DNA of 64,000 nt from Synechococcus sp. NB0720_010 (GTDB lineage: Bacteria > Cyanobacteriota > Cyanobacteriia > PCC-6307 > Cyanobiaceae): positions 2,172,045 through 2,236,044 of the forward strand of contig NZ_CP090898.1 of assembly GCF_023078835.1 (NCBI RefSeq), written 5' to 3'. Positions 33,263 through 42,693 of this stretch are shown in pieces; positions within the stretch are counted from its first letter, which is position 1, and every line of letters begins with the position of its first letter. A program made the position numbers and the translations under genes. The notes beneath the pieces are model-generated. The model was given only the letters and a program-made list of their open reading frames with translations. It was not told the DNA's origin and did no database searches.

Positions 33263-34301
33263 GGGGCAGAACCTCTTCAGGGAAGACGAAGTTTTCGTGC
33301 GGTTGGTCCGCGGGGGCCATCCAGGCGCGCAGGCCTTCGTTCAGAAGAATGTTCTTCGTGTAGAAGGTCTCGAACTCGGGGTCCTCAGCAGCGCGGATCT
33401 CCTGCGACACGAAGTCGTAGGCACGCAGGTTGAGGGCCAGGCCAATGATGCCGATGGAGCTGGTCCAGAGGCCCATGACGGGCACGAACAGCATGAAGAA
33501 GTGCAGCCAGCGCTTGTTGGAGAACGCGATCCCGAAGATCTGGCTCCAGAAGCGGTTGGCGGTGACCATCGAATAGGTCTCTTCTTCCTGTGTGGGCTCA
33601 AACGCCTTGAAGGTGTTGGCCTGCTCGCTGTCCTCAAACAGCGTGTTCTCCACCGTGGCGCCGTGGATGGCGCACAGCAGAGCGCCGCCGAGGATGCCGG
33701 CCACGCCCATCATGTGGAAGGGGTTCAGGGTCCAGTTGTGGAAGCCCTGGAGGAACAGCAGGAAGCGGAAGATCGCTGCCACGCCGAAGCTCGGAGCGAA
33801 GAACCAGCTGCTCTGGCCGAGGGGGTACATCAGGAAAACACTGACGAACACCGCAATCGGGCCGGAGAAGGCGATGGCGTTGTAGGGACGAATGCCGACC
33901 AGACGGGCAATCTCGAACTGACGCAGCATGAAGCCGATCAGGGAGAAGGCGCCGTGCAGGGCCACGAAGGTCCACAGGCCGCCGAGCTGGCACCAGCGCA
34001 CGAAATCGCCCTGGGCTTCTGGGCCCCAGAGCAGAAGGAGAGAGTGGCCCATGGCATCAGCCGGGCTGCTCACCGCAGCGGTGAGGAAGTTGCAGCCCTC
34101 CAGATAGGAGCTGGCAATGCCGTGGGTGTACCAGGAGGTGACAAAGGTGGTGCCGGTCAGCCAGCCACCCAGTGCCAGATAGGCAGTGGGGAACAGGAGC
34201 AGACCCGACCACCCGACAAAAACGAAGCGGTCGCGCTTGAGCCAGTCATCGAGGACGTCGAACCATCCCCGCTGCGGCGCGCGCCCTACAGCGATCGTCA
34301 T
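33246..34301 (-). CDS. psbD: photosystem II reaction-centre protein D2
   Basis: 351 residues from ATG 34301 ([20 protein letters not shown]). Five membrane helices; landmarks are [18 protein letters not shown], the chlorophyll-ligand region [12 protein letters not shown] and the C-terminal [11 protein letters not shown]. An extension upstream of 34301 is in frame but outside the family. It forms the conserved psbD-psbC operon. A 6-bp inverted repeat lies 25 bp before the start. Confidence 0.98.
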   Translation of the reverse strand: MTIAVGRAPQRGWFDVLDDWLKRDRFVFVGWSGLLLFPTAYLALGGWLTGTTFVTSWYTHGIASSYLEGCNFLTAAVSSPADAMGHSLLLLWGPEAQGDFVRWCQLGGLWTFVALHGAFSLIGFMLRQFEIARLVGIRPYNAIAFSGPIAVFVSVFLMYPLGQSSWFFAPSFGVAAIFRFLLFLQGFHNWTLNPFHMMGVAGILGGALLCAIHGATVENTLFEDSEQANTFKAFEPTQEEETYSMVTANRFWSQIFGIAFSNKRWLHFFMLFVPVMGLWTSSIGIIGLALNLRAYDFVSQEIRAAEDPEFETFYTKNILLNEGLRAWMAPADQPHENFVFPEEVLPRGNAL

Positions 34302-34325
34302 GGGTGGGAAAACCGCGAGCTGTGG

Positions 34326-34344
34326 GTTACCGGGCGATGGTAAC
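34326..34344 (-). promoter_or_regulatory. inverted repeat in psbD leader
   Basis: GTTACC/GGTAAC separated by seven bases (34326-34331 with 34339-34344), 25 bp upstream of the psbD ATG. It could be a hairpin in the psbD 5' UTR or a protein-binding site. No experimental basis. Confidence 0.35.
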
Positions 34345-34457
34345 AACGTTCATTGGCGCTGCGAGACGGGTTTTGACGGCCTGACACGCCACGTCACCAT
34401 TGCGTTTTTAAGTACTAATGCCTAGTCCTCCCCAGAGGGGCGCGTGGGGGAGCGAAG

Positions 34458-35051
34458 ATGGCAGGCCCTCGGATCCTGCCCTGCATGGCATCGGCCTCCG
34501 CCGCCAAGGCTGCACCCTCCTCTGATCTGCTCGAGCAGGCGGTGGTGGGCTCCCGCCGTCTCTCCAATGTGTTGGTGGCCGCTGTGGTCAGCACTGGGGG
34601 ACTGGGTTTTCTCCTGACCAGCGCCTCGAGCTACCTGGGCAAGGATCTGCTGCCGATCGGACACCCTGCTGCCCTCTCCTGGGTTCCCCAGGGACTGGTC
34701 ATGGGTCTCTACGGCATCGCCGCCGCCCTGCTCTCCTCCTATCTCTGGGCCGTGATTGCCATTGATGTGGGCGCCGGCAGCAACAGCTTCAATAAAAAGA
34801 GTGGTCAGCTGACGGTCACCCGCCGCGGCTTCCGCGAGTTGATCAGTGTCAGCACTCCCCTCAAGGAGATCCAGGCGGTCAAGGTGGACGTGCGCGACGG
34901 CCTCAATCCACGTCGTCGTCTGGCCCTGCGCGTTCAGGGTCGCCGTGATCTGCCCCTGACCACCGTCGGTGAGCCGATGCCGCTGGCGGAGTTGGAGCGC
35001 GGCGGTGCTGAGCTGGCCCGCTTCCTTGGGGTTCCCCTGGAGGGCGTCTGA
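34458..35051 (+). CDS. ycf4: photosystem I assembly protein Ycf4
   Basis: 197 residues. The N-terminal extension precedes the family core [33 protein letters not shown], with two membrane segments (about 40-62 and 82-107). The cytosolic part includes [30 protein letters not shown] site five bases before ATG 34458 supports this start; ATG 34485 is an in-frame alternative. It is divergent from psbD and followed 4 bp later by the cyclophilin gene. Confidence 0.95.
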   Translation: MAGPRILPCMASASAAKAAPSSDLLEQAVVGSRRLSNVLVAAVVSTGGLGFLLTSASSYLGKDLLPIGHPAALSWVPQGLVMGLYGIAAALLSSYLWAVIAIDVGAGSNSFNKKSGQLTVTRRGFRELISVSTPLKEIQAVKVDVRDGLNPRRRLALRVQGRRDLPLTTVGEPMPLAELERGGAELARFLGVPLEGV

Positions 35052-35054
35052 GCG

Positions 35055-35756
35055 ATGGTGCGCTCCCTTCTTCTCGCCCTCTTGCTGGTCCTTAGTCCCT
35101 TTGGACTGGTGGCCTGCGCCGCCCCCTCGCCGACGGCGAGCTACGGCTGCGGAACAGCGGGAGTCCCCTGCCTGCAGGGCAAGGCCCTGGTCGAGCTCAA
35201 AACCAGCAAGGGTGTTGTTCAGCTGAGCCTGGACGGGGCGGAGGCCCCCCTGACCGCTGGCAACTTTGTCGATCTGGTCCGCCGCGGCGCCTACAACGGC
35301 ACCGTCTTCCACCGGGTGGTCAAAGAGCCGATTCCCTTTGTCGTTCAGGGCGGCGACCCCCAGAGCTCCAAGCCCGAAACCCCTGTCTCGGCTCTGGGAA
35401 CCGGCAGCTTCATCGACCCCTCCAGCGGCCAGCCGCGCTTCATCCCCCTGGAACTGCTGTTTGAGGGTGAATCCGGCCCCCGTTACGGGGAGATTGTGAC
35501 CAGTCCAACCCAGCAGCAGCGTCTGAAGCTGCCCCATGAGCGCGGCTCCCTGGCGATGGCCCGCTCCAGTGATCCCAACTCAGCCAGCGCGCAGTTCTAC
35601 ATCGCCCTGCGGGCCCTGCCTGAGCTCGACGGTCGCTATGCCGTCTTTGGCCGGGTGACCAAGGGGATGGATGTCGTCGATCAGATCAACCAGGGCGACA
35701 AGTTGATCAGCGCCAGCGTCCTAGAGGGCGGAACGCTGGTGCGCGACGCCAATTAG
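35055..35756 (+). CDS. exported cyclophilin-type peptidyl-prolyl isomerase
   Basis: 233 residues. The N-terminus [23 protein letters not shown] has a lipobox-like LVAC, suggesting a lipoprotein in the lumen or periplasm. The cyclophilin core follows: [23 protein letters not shown], then [23 protein letters not shown] and [15 protein letters not shown]. The insertion between the two halves is longer than in cytosolic cyclophilins. It directly follows ycf4, and its stop shares TTAG with the convergent ilvN. Confidence 0.9.
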   Translation: MVRSLLLALLLVLSPFGLVACAAPSPTASYGCGTAGVPCLQGKALVELKTSKGVVQLSLDGAEAPLTAGNFVDLVRRGAYNGTVFHRVVKEPIPFVVQGGDPQSSKPETPVSALGTGSFIDPSSGQPRFIPLELLFEGESGPRYGEIVTSPTQQQRLKLPHERGSLAMARSSDPNSASAQFYIALRALPELDGRYAVFGRVTKGMDVVDQINQGDKLISASVLEGGTLVRDAN

Positions 35757-36283
35757 GCGGGAACCCGCTTGTCCAGGCTGGTGACCTTCAGGTAGGCCGT
35801 ATTCACTCCGGAGGCGCGCTCCAGAGCGATGCGGCCCGTGCGGGCAATCTCCAGGATTCCGTAGCTCTCGAGGACGTTCTCGATGGCCACGAGCTTGCCG
35901 GGGTCCCCCACGACTTCGATGACCAGAGCGCTGTCGGCCACGTCGACAACCTTGGCGCGGAAAACCTGCACCAGATCGAGGATGGCGGCGCGGTTTTCCG
36001 GCGGTGCCGAGACCTTGATCAGCATCAGTTCCCGCTCCACCGAAGGGATCGGGGTGAGGTCGGTGACCGCCAGCACGTTCACCAGCTTGTCCAGCTGTTT
36101 GGTGAGCTGCTCGAGGGTTTGGGCGTCACCGTCCACGACCATCGTCAGACGGGAGTGGCCGCGCTTCTCGGCCGGGCCGACGGCCAGGCTTTCGATGTTG
36201 AAGCCGCGACGGGCGAACAGACCAGCGATGCGGCTGAGGGCACCGGATTCGTCTTCCACCAGCACCGAGAGGGTGTGCTTCAT
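35753..36283 (-). CDS. ilvN: acetolactate synthase small (regulatory) subunit
   Basis: 176 residues. The N-terminal ACT domain is [35 protein letters not shown], with the valine-feedback site region; the C-terminal half is the IlvN/IlvH C domain. It activates the catalytic IlvB subunit and confers valine inhibition in branched-chain amino-acid synthesis. It overlaps the upstream alpha/beta hydrolase gene by 4 bp. Confidence 0.95.
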   Translation of the reverse strand: MKHTLSVLVEDESGALSRIAGLFARRGFNIESLAVGPAEKRGHSRLTMVVDGDAQTLEQLTKQLDKLVNVLAVTDLTPIPSVERELMLIKVSAPPENRAAILDLVQVFRAKVVDVADSALVIEVVGDPGKLVAIENVLESYGILEIARTGRIALERASGVNTAYLKVTSLDKRVPA

Positions 36284-37263
36284 GCCCAGGGCTGTTCGCG
36301 TGGCTGACCGCTCCCCAAGTTACGTGCCAGCCAGGTGGTCACCACCCTGTTGAACAGTTCAGGGTGTTCGTCGTGGGGACAGTGCCCCAGCTCCTGAAGC
36401 AGCTGGAGCTGGAGATCGCTCTTGTGGGGCTGCAGTTGCCGGCTGATCTGGGCTGGGACCAGGCGGTCCTGGCTGCCCCAGAGCACCAGCAGTGGTTGCT
36501 GCATCCGTTGCAGCAGTGGGGCGGCGGTGGCTTCGCGGGGGCGCAGGGCCATGCCGATGCTCATCGCCCGCAGGGCCTGGGCCGCCTGGGGACGCAGGGC
36601 CGGCCGGGCGATCAGCCGCCGCAGTTCGCCGTCCACCGCCCCCAGGTCCTGATAGGCGCTGCGCAGCCCGAGATCCAGCAGCGGTGTTCGTGCGATCAGG
36701 GGGACCAGTAGCTCCAGCGGCAGGATCCGGCAGAGGACGATCACCAGCCGGCGCTTCCAGGCCCGGCGCCAGCGGGGCCGCCGCCGCCGCAGGGGCATCA
36801 GCAGCGTGGGATCGGGCAGCGGGGCCGCCACGACTCCCTGCACCCAGGTGGGAAAAAAGACGGCGCAGGTCACGGCCACCAGGCTCCCCAGGGAGTTGCC
36901 CACCAGGACTGCCGGTCCCTGGACGACCTGCTCCAGAAAGCCCTGGAGTTGCCGCGCCCAAAGCCTGTTGTCCAGGGGGCGATGGCGACGGTGCCGCGGC
37001 TGACTGGAGTCGCCAAAGCCCACGAGGTCGATGGCATAGACGCACCAGCCGGCCTGCGCGAAGGCGGCGGCGTTGTGGCGCCAGTGGCCACTGGCGGCAC
37101 CAAAGCCATGGATCAAGACCAGCGCAGGTGCGCTCCGCTCGCCGACGACGCGCCAATGGCAGGCGTGGCCTTGCCAGTGCCAGGTCCCGTGCTCACCCCA
37201 GTGCACCCCCGCAGAGGCAGGCTGGAGATTCAATCGCGGTGGCGCAGTCACAGTGGCCGACAC
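36280..37263 (-). CDS. alpha/beta-fold hydrolase
   Basis: 327 residues. The oxyanion strand is [17 protein letters not shown], the nucleophile elbow is [12 protein letters not shown] (Ser), then the acid [13 protein letters not shown] and the His [12 protein letters not shown]. The cap region is very Arg-rich. The family includes many cyanobacterial esterase/haloperoxidase-like enzymes; the substrate is unknown. GTG start at 37263, overlapping the divergent trm1 start by 11 bp. Confidence 0.85.
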   Translation of the reverse strand: MSATVTAPPRLNLQPASAGVHWGEHGTWHWQGHACHWRVVGERSAPALVLIHGFGAASGHWRHNAAAFAQAGWCVYAIDLVGFGDSSQPRHRRHRPLDNRLWARQLQGFLEQVVQGPAVLVGNSLGSLVAVTCAVFFPTWVQGVVAAPLPDPTLLMPLRRRRPRWRRAWKRRLVIVLCRILPLELLVPLIARTPLLDLGLRSAYQDLGAVDGELRRLIARPALRPQAAQALRAMSIGMALRPREATAAPLLQRMQQPLLVLWGSQDRLVPAQISRQLQPHKSDLQLQLLQELGHCPHDEHPELFNRVVTTWLARNLGSGQPREQPWA

Positions 37264-38395
37264 GGCTAGCCCAGCTCACTATTGCGAAGGGGCCGCGCAA
37301 CTGGTGCTGGGGCCGGGCTTTTTTCGGCCGCAATCCCGTCCCTCCCGGGATGCGGGAGTCCTGCTGAGCCGGTGGCTGACCCGGGAGCGGCCCGGGCGGG
37401 TGCTTGATGCCATGGCCGGCTGCGGCATTCGCGCCCTGCGTTATGGCCTGGAGGGGCGGGCCCAGGAGGTCTGGGCGAACGATGCCGACGGGGATCGCCT
37501 GCCCCTGCTGCAGGAGAACCTCCAGCCCCTGGGGGACCGTCGTCTGGAGATCAGTGCCCGCACGGCCCAGCACCTGCTGGCCGATTGCTTGATGCAGCAG
37601 CGGCGTTTCGATCTGCTCGACCTGGACGCCTTTGGCTGCCCCACAGCCCTGGTTCCCTTGGCGCTAGAGGCCCTGGAGTTCGGGGGTGTTCTCTACCTGG
37701 CCAGCACCGACGGTCGCTCTCCGACAGGCCATGACCGCCCCGCGGCGATCCGCTCCCTGGGGGCTGCAGCGCGGGCCCATCCCTCCAGCTGGGAGCTGGC
37801 CCTCCGCCTTCAGTTGGCGGTGGTGGCCAAGGCCGCCTGGGCCCTCGGCCGGGGCATCCGGCCCCTGTTCTCCTTTAGTGAGGGCCGCACCTTCCGGACG
37901 GCCGTTCAGTTGTTGCGTCGCCCCCAGCCTCGGGAGGAGGAGCAGTTGGGGCTCTGGGCCTACTGCCATCGCTGTGCGGAGCAGTCCCAACAGAGCCTGC
38001 TGCGGCTGCGCCGATGGCCGGCCTGCGCCTGCGGTGATGACTCGGCCGCTCCCCTGGCAATTTCGGGGCCCCTCTGGCTGGGCCCCCTGCAGGACCCGCT
38101 GGTTCTGCAGGAGCTGCTTGAGGAGTCCCAGGCCCTGCCCCAGCAGAGCCTGGCTCCGGCGAGCCGCCGTCTATTGGAGGGGCTGCGCGCTGACGACGGT
38201 TTGCCGGTGTCGTGTTGGCCGCTGGATGTGCTGGCCAAACGTCTGGGGGGCGGCCCGCCCCGCTTGGATGCCTTGATCGACGGCCTGCGCTCGGAGGGCT
38301 ATGAGGCCAAGCGCTCCGGGGTGATGTCTGCTCAGTTCCGCTGCAATGCGCCCTTCAGACGCGTGGTGGAGCTGGCTTCTGCGCTAAATAGGTAG
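37253..38395 (+). CDS. trm1: tRNA (guanine-26-N2)-dimethyltransferase
   Basis: About 380 residues from GTG 37253. The SAM-binding part is RVLDAMAGCGIRALRYGLEG, VWANDADGDRLPLLQENL and LLDLDAFGCPTALVPLALEAL. The RPAAIRSLGAAARAH and zinc-like CHRCAEQ / ACACG cysteines are typical of Trm1. Bacterial Trm1 is found in cyanobacteria and Aquifex. The open frame continues upstream but only as an antisense shadow of the hydrolase. Confidence 0.9.
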   Translation: MADTASPAHYCEGAAQLVLGPGFFRPQSRPSRDAGVLLSRWLTRERPGRVLDAMAGCGIRALRYGLEGRAQEVWANDADGDRLPLLQENLQPLGDRRLEISARTAQHLLADCLMQQRRFDLLDLDAFGCPTALVPLALEALEFGGVLYLASTDGRSPTGHDRPAAIRSLGAAARAHPSSWELALRLQLAVVAKAAWALGRGIRPLFSFSEGRTFRTAVQLLRRPQPREEEQLGLWAYCHRCAEQSQQSLLRLRRWPACACGDDSAAPLAISGPLWLGPLQDPLVLQELLEESQALPQQSLAPASRRLLEGLRADDGLPVSCWPLDVLAKRLGGGPPRLDALIDGLRSEGYEAKRSGVMSAQFRCNAPFRRVVELASALNR

Positions 38396-38413
38396 CTGTT
38401 ACGGCTTGGGTTC

Positions 38414-38515
38414 ATGGCCTCGGAAATCTTCGGCACCGCAGCGCTGTTCTGGGTTCTGATTCCCCTGGGTCTTGTGGGCGGTGCCCTGCTGCTGAAGCTC
38501 CAAGGCGACAACTGA
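38414..38515 (+). CDS. petM: cytochrome b6f complex subunit VII
   Basis: 33 residues: [19 protein letters not shown], then [15 protein letters not shown] single membrane helix matches PetM in length and sequence. It begins 19 bp after trm1 and is followed by ycf39 after 60 bp. Confidence 0.93.
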   Translation: MASEIFGTAALFWVLIPLGLVGGALLLKLQGDN

Positions 38516-38575
38516 TCCCTGATCGCGGGCCGGTTCGGCTCGCCTTTAGGCTCGGGCGTCTTTCGAGTCAGCCCG

Positions 38576-39538
38576 ATGCAGGTCCTGGTGATCGGTGGAA
38601 CCGGAACCCTGGGTCGCCAGATCGCGCGTCAGGCCCTGGATGCCGGCCATCAGGTCCGCTGCATGGTGCGTTCGCCGCGCAAGGCGGCCTTCCTGCAGGA
38701 GTGGGGCTGTGAACTGACCCGCGGCGACCTGCTGGAGCCCGACAGCCTCGATTACGCCCTAGAGGGGCAAGAGGCTGTCATTGATGCCGCGACGGCGCGG
38801 GCCACGGATGCGGGCAGCGTCTACGACACCGATTGGACCGGGAAGCTCAATCTCCTGAACGCCTGTGAGCGCGCCGGGGTGAAGCGTTTTGTCTTCCTCT
38901 CCCTCCTGGGGGCCGAGAAGCATCGCGATGTCCCGTTGATGGACATCAAGCACTGCACCGAGCAGGCCCTGATCGATTCCGACTTCGACTACACGATCCT
39001 GCGCGCTGTGGCCTTCATGCAGGGCCTGATTAGTCAGATCGCGATTCCGGTTCTGGAAAGCCAGACCGTCTGGGTGAGCGGCACGCCGACCCCGATTGCC
39101 TACATGAACACCCAGGACCTGGCCCGCTTTGCGGTGGCTGCCCTGGCTCGCCCGGAGACCAGCCGCAAGGCCTTCCCGGTGGTGGGAAATCGGGCCTGGA
39201 GCACCGGTGAGATCACCCAGATGTGTGAGAAGTACACCGGCAAGAGTGCTCGCGTGATTCGCGTGCAGCCTTTCCTGCTGCGGTTGATGCAGGGCTTCAG
39301 CTCCTTCTTTGAGCCCGCCGTGAACGTGGCGGAACGCCTGGCCTTCGACAAGGTGATGGGCGGTGGCGAGCCCCTGTCGGCTCCGATGGAGGAGAGCTAT
39401 GCCGCCTTCGGCCTGGACCCCGCGGAGACGACCGAGATGGAGGCCTACCTGAAGGAGTACTACGACACGATCCTCAAGCGCCTGCGCGACATGGAGGCCG
39501 ATCTGGACAAGGACGCCAAGAAGAAGCTCCCCTTCTGA
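38576..39538 (+). CDS. ycf39: Ycf39, atypical SDR for photosystem II assembly
   Basis: 320 residues. The N-terminal Rossmann motif is VLVIGGTGTLGRQIARQAL, with VRCMVRSPRKA and FVFLSLLGAEKHRDVPLMD following. Ycf39 works with high-light-inducible proteins to deliver pigments to newly made D1. The length and the C-terminal helical part match. The petM-ycf39 neighbourhood is common in picocyanobacteria. Confidence 0.93.
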   Translation: MQVLVIGGTGTLGRQIARQALDAGHQVRCMVRSPRKAAFLQEWGCELTRGDLLEPDSLDYALEGQEAVIDAATARATDAGSVYDTDWTGKLNLLNACERAGVKRFVFLSLLGAEKHRDVPLMDIKHCTEQALIDSDFDYTILRAVAFMQGLISQIAIPVLESQTVWVSGTPTPIAYMNTQDLARFAVAALARPETSRKAFPVVGNRAWSTGEITQMCEKYTGKSARVIRVQPFLLRLMQGFSSFFEPAVNVAERLAFDKVMGGGEPLSAPMEESYAAFGLDPAETTEMEAYLKEYYDTILKRLRDMEADLDKDAKKKLPF

Positions 39539-39598
39539 CACCCCTCTGGCGCAGTGAGTGGTTCGCTTGTACTATTGAATCAGTGTTGAGGTAGCTCG

Positions 39599-39814
39599 GT
39601 GGCCATTGCTCAGATCAAGAACCTGCAGCGTCGTCTCGGTTTGCTTGAGCAAGAGGCCGTCGAAGAGGTCAGCCGCGCCTGCGGCAGTGATCTCTGGCAG
39701 ACCGTCGGTTTTGACGTGGTCGACAGCATGGAGGATGCCGATCGCCGTGCCCGCGCCAACTACTACTACGGGCAGCTCCAGGTGGTGCGTGAGCTGAAGG
39801 ACGCCCTGGGCTAG
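39599..39814 (+). CDS. small conserved helical protein
   Basis: 71 residues from GTG 39599, with a GAGG site about 10 bases upstream. The sequence is helical and charged (QIKNLQRRLGLLEQEAVEEVSRACGS, then ADRRARANYYYGQLQ). It looks like a conserved picocyanobacterial protein, but I cannot name a family. Its stop shares CTAG with the convergent gene at 39811. Confidence 0.6.
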   Translation: MAIAQIKNLQRRLGLLEQEAVEEVSRACGSDLWQTVGFDVVDSMEDADRRARANYYYGQLQVVRELKDALG

Positions 39815-40293
39815 GCGGTGAGGGAGCGGATCGGGACACCGCAGGAATAGAGGTGTCCCGGAACCAAGGCGACTAGAGCGAGTTCATGGTCTTGATGGCA
39901 GGCCTTGCTCTTGGTCACAAAGGCAGCCGCGTCGTTCGCCCCCCAGACCAGCTCGCCTTTGGCCTCTTCTCTGTATTCCTCCCAAAGCTCAGCAAATTCC
40001 TCGCCATCGGCTCCGTTGAGCAGGGCCTCAATCGCTGGCTCGGGTCCGATCTCTTCATGCAGCACGAAGAGCTGTTGGATTAAGGGGTGATCCACGGTGC
40101 GGGAGATGCGCAGCACCGATCCGATCGTTCCAATCGCCGTCGCGTAGACCCGGGTGGGTGGTTTGCGGGCATCGATCACGGCCACAGGCAGCGCAAGGGA
40201 CCAGCTCGCCTGCGCTTCTGCCTGGCGGGCGATGTCCGCTAGCTCCTCGCGCACGCTCTCCACCAGAGCCTGGATGCCGCTGTCCTTTGCCAT
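39811..40293 (-). CDS. uncharacterised protein, member 1 of a paralogous pair
   Basis: 160 residues, no signal peptide or membrane segment. It shares a clear pattern with the protein at 41849-42355: AVIDAR, then GTIGSVLRIS, VDHPLIQQL, an acidic helix EEFAELWEEYREEA, then VWGANDAAAFVTKSK and a closing strand region. Overall the two are distantly related but collinear. Function unknown. A cysteine pair is near the C-terminus. Confidence 0.65.
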   Translation of the reverse strand: MAKDSGIQALVESVREELADIARQAEAQASWSLALPVAVIDARKPPTRVYATAIGTIGSVLRISRTVDHPLIQQLFVLHEEIGPEPAIEALLNGADGEEFAELWEEYREEAKGELVWGANDAAAFVTKSKACHQDHELALVALVPGHLYSCGVPIRSLTA

Positions 40294-40304
40294 GGCAGCA
40301 GTCT

Positions 40305-40844
40305 CTAGCGCCCCCAGTCATCGAGGATCTCCATCCTGGCGAAGCCCAGGGGTGCAGCAGCAGGGTTGGGGCCCGCTGGCAGGGCCTCGACTGCAAAGAG
40401 ATAGAGGTCGTTGAGGGAGGGGTTGTTGGGTGGCCGCAGGACCACGGTCAGCGTCGAACCCGCGGGCTGTGGCTCGGGAAACTCCAGTCGCATGATCCGT
40501 TTTTGTTCATGGAACTGGGCGCGGACCGGAATCGCTGTCCCCTCTTGGCGCGGGCGCCCGAAGAACGCCGTGGTTTGTGTGGGGTCAATCCAGAAGGTCT
40601 GATCGCTGCCTGAGGTTTGTGTGATCACCAGTCCCCCGAGATCTGCCCCGGCGTTCTGCGCCAGTGAGACGGTGAAAAAATATTCAGGCCCCCCCTGGTC
40701 GACGAGCCAGTCGTAGTTGGTGAACTCCACCCTCCAGGGGGGCTGGGTGAAATAGCTCTGACCGTTGAGTTCAAGGGATCGGCCAGGCGTCGCTGCTCCC
40801 AGGCTCAATGCCCCGAGCAGGAACCAGCGCTGGACCCGTGCCAT
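40305..40844 (-). CDS. exported DUF2808 protein
   Basis: 179 residues. Signal peptide [20 protein letters not shown], then a mature domain with PPWRVEFTNYDWLVDQGGPEYFFTVSL and FHEQKRIMRLEFPEP, ending with LYLFAVEALPAGPNP. This is the DUF2808 pattern common in cyanobacterial exported proteins of unknown function. It is 11 bp upstream of the gene at 39811. Confidence 0.8.
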   Translation of the reverse strand: MARVQRWFLLGALSLGAATPGRSLELNGQSYFTQPPWRVEFTNYDWLVDQGGPEYFFTVSLAQNAGADLGGLVITQTSGSDQTFWIDPTQTTAFFGRPRQEGTAIPVRAQFHEQKRIMRLEFPEPQPAGSTLTVVLRPPNNPSLNDLYLFAVEALPAGPNPAAAPLGFARMEILDDWGR

Positions 40845-40851
40845 CCGTTGC

Positions 40852-41016
40852 TTAGGCCGCGAGATCCTTTTGCTGTTGCAGGCGCACGCGGTGGGCCACC
40901 AGCTTTTCCTGTTGCCGCAGTGCTTCGAGTTGCTTGCTGGAGACCCGAGGGTTGTGCACCTGCCAGTCCCGGTCGGCGGCCGCCTGGTCTGCAGTTGAAG
41001 AACCGTGCTGTTCCAT
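40852..41016 (-). CDS. small charged protein
   Basis: 54 residues: MEQHGSSTADQAAADRDW, then QVHNPRVSSKQLEALRQQEK and a basic helix ending QQQKDLAA. A GGTGA ribosome site lies about 5 bases before ATG 41016. It is hydrophilic and helical, without cysteines. Unknown. Confidence 0.5.
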   Translation of the reverse strand: MEQHGSSTADQAAADRDWQVHNPRVSSKQLEALRQQEKLVAHRVRLQQQKDLAA

Positions 41017-41163
41017 GTCTCACCGCTTGCGCCTGGTCCACTCCAGCACTAACAGGCCAGTCCTTGGGCGGGTCTTCATGTTTGCGTAAGGCCCGGTATT
41101 TCTGCTCTGGACACCACTCTTTCCCTCGTCGTAGGAAAAGAACCACAGCCAGAGGAGGGGACG

Positions 41164-41334
41164 ATGGCTGATCAACGGCACCCAGAATCCGGAAGCTGCG
41201 AACGGAGGACCTGCCTGAAGTGGCAGCCCAGCGGCGAGCTCTCAGAGCATGACTTCGCCAGCCTGATGGACCTGTTACTCGTGGCCGATCAGGAACTCCA
41301 CGCGGACGATCACTGCGACCTCAAGAGCGCCTGA
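41164..41334 (+). CDS. small acidic protein
   Basis: 56 residues: MADQRHPESGSCERRTC, KWQPSGELSEHDFASLMDLL, ending ADDHCDLKSA. GGAGGGG six bases before the ATG is one of the best ribosome sites in the window. Three cysteines. Unknown family. Confidence 0.55.
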   Translation: MADQRHPESGSCERRTCLKWQPSGELSEHDFASLMDLLLVADQELHADDHCDLKSA

Positions 41335-41341
41335 GGAGCTG

Positions 41342-41506
41342 TCAGCTCAGGACCGCAGCCCGTTCTTGCTCTTGAGCGCGGGCTAGGTCTTCGCTGAGGA
41401 CCAGCAGGGCCATGCCCATGAGGGCGAGGGCAGTACCGCAATCCTGATGGCTGCTGCGCTCGATCAGTCGGGCTGTTTGCAGATGTTGGGCCCAACTCAG
41501 CTGCAT
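41342..41506 (-). CDS. possible small helical protein
   Basis: 54 residues: MQLSWAQHLQTARLIERSS, then CGTALALMGMALLVLSEDLA. A short hydrophobic stretch is in the middle. The ribosome site is weak, so this is tentative. It is convergent with the gene ending at 41334. Confidence 0.35.
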   Translation of the reverse strand: MQLSWAQHLQTARLIERSSHQDCGTALALMGMALLVLSEDLARAQEQERAAVLS

Positions 41507-41666
41507 CGGATTGCATCTGCAAGACCATCACTCTCAACTGCGCGGACGAGGCGGCGTGGCTTTGCTTACAACCTGAAACACTGACAATCGCGCTGACTCG
41601 TAGCTGCTGTTACGTCTTGCTTGGTTCAGCCCGATACGTTTCGATCAGTCATCGACTGAAGGCGCA

Positions 41667-41852
41667 ATGTCCAACGCGATCGAACTCACGGTTGGTCAGC
41701 AGTTTGAGATTGAGCGTTTCAATCGCGCTCTGGATGCCACAACGGATCCGGACCAATTGCGCGATCTAGCCAAGCAATTGATGCAGGCTTGGCAGACCCA
41801 AAAGGCCGCCACCAAGTGGGCGATCGAGCACCAGCAGGGCCTCTCCTGCTAG
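41667..41852 (+). CDS. small helical protein, faintly NblA-like
   Basis: 61 residues: IELTVGQQFEIERFNRALDATT, then LRDLAKQLMQAWQTQKAATKW. The L-T-x-x-Q-Q-F-E start resembles NblA phycobilisome-degradation adaptors, but the second half does not clearly match. Two amphipathic helices expected. Its stop shares CTAG with the convergent gene at 41849. Confidence 0.55.
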   Translation: MSNAIELTVGQQFEIERFNRALDATTDPDQLRDLAKQLMQAWQTQKAATKWAIEHQQGLSC

Positions 41853-42355
41853 GAGAGCCAGTCCAGGGGTAGGGAGAAGGTGAGGACCCCGTGGGTATTG
41901 CTGGTCGGTCCTGGAGTGATCGCAACGCAGGCCAGTTCGCGGTCTTTCCAGGCCTCCCGAGATTTGGCCACAAAGGCTGCAGAATCGCCGACGGACCAAA
42001 CCGCATGGCCCTTCTCTTCGCGCTCTTCGCGATAACGCTCATAGACCTCGGTGAAGTCCTCCGCCTCGGAACTATCGAGGAATTCCGTTAGGGCTCGCTC
42101 TGGGTCACTTTCCCTGGCTCGCTTGAGAAAGGACTGCAGTAAGGGGTGATCGAGGGCACTACTGGCCACCAGTACTGAATTGATCGTGCCGACGTGGGTG
42201 GTGACCACCTGCGGAGCGCTGTTTCGGGCATCGATCACAGCGCAGATTGTGGAGAGGGACCATTCCCGTTCCGCCTTGACCAAATTGGCTGGCGCGCGCA
42301 GCAGTTGGCGCACATCGCCCACGAGGTTTTTGACGAACTGCTCGGAATCCCCCAT
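41849..42355 (-). CDS. uncharacterised protein, member 2 of a paralogous pair
   Basis: 168 residues. Collinear with the 39811 product: AVIDARNSAPQV, HVGTINSVLVASS, DHPLLQSFL, DFTEVYERYREEREEKG, then AVWSVGDSAAFVAKSRE and VAITPGP. Conserved blocks suggest a compact alpha/beta fold with VIDAR as the likely centre. No family name known to me. Confidence 0.65.
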   Translation of the reverse strand: MGDSEQFVKNLVGDVRQLLRAPANLVKAEREWSLSTICAVIDARNSAPQVVTTHVGTINSVLVASSALDHPLLQSFLKRARESDPERALTEFLDSSEAEDFTEVYERYREEREEKGHAVWSVGDSAAFVAKSREAWKDRELACVAITPGPTSNTHGVLTFSLPLDWLS

Positions 42356-42444
42356 CGCCCGATCTCCCCCTTTGGCAGACCGTAGCGATTGCGGAGCCTG
42401 GATGAAGCGATTAGGACTACCGGGCGCGGCCTCGATTCAGGCGA

Positions 42445-42693
42445 ATGCTGGTTTTAAAAATCACCAACGCCTCCAAGGTCGTTGCGGCCAAAACCAACCG
42501 CTTGTTTGAGGCGCTGACCCCCGACCGCCTGGACCAGAAGCTGGTGGAGGAGCAGGTGATGAAGGGGCTGATCGAGCAGCTCAGGGCCGAGGGCATTGAG
42601 GCCGAGGTCGCCCTTGTGGATGGCCTGGATTTCGGTACCAAAGGGGTCTTGGTGACTGAGCGCCTACGAACCAAGCACCGGGAACGCATCTAG
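42445..42693 (+). CDS. small conserved protein
   Basis: 82 residues: LVLKITNASKVVAAKTNRLFEAL, then LVEEQVMKGLIEQLRAEGIEAEVALVDGL. Alpha/beta with a cluster of basic residues at the C-terminus (RLRTKHRERI). Unknown function. The stop shares CTAG with the convergent gene at 42690. Confidence 0.6.
   Translation: MLVLKITNASKVVAAKTNRLFEALTPDRLDQKLVEEQVMKGLIEQLRAEGIEAEVALVDGLDFGTKGVLVTERLRTKHRERI

Noticed and set aside
31964-34343. Long open frames on the plus strand opposite psbC and psbD (489 and 379 codons)
   Set aside because: Antisense shadows of two highly conserved high-GC genes, with Gly/His/Glu-rich products and no domain.
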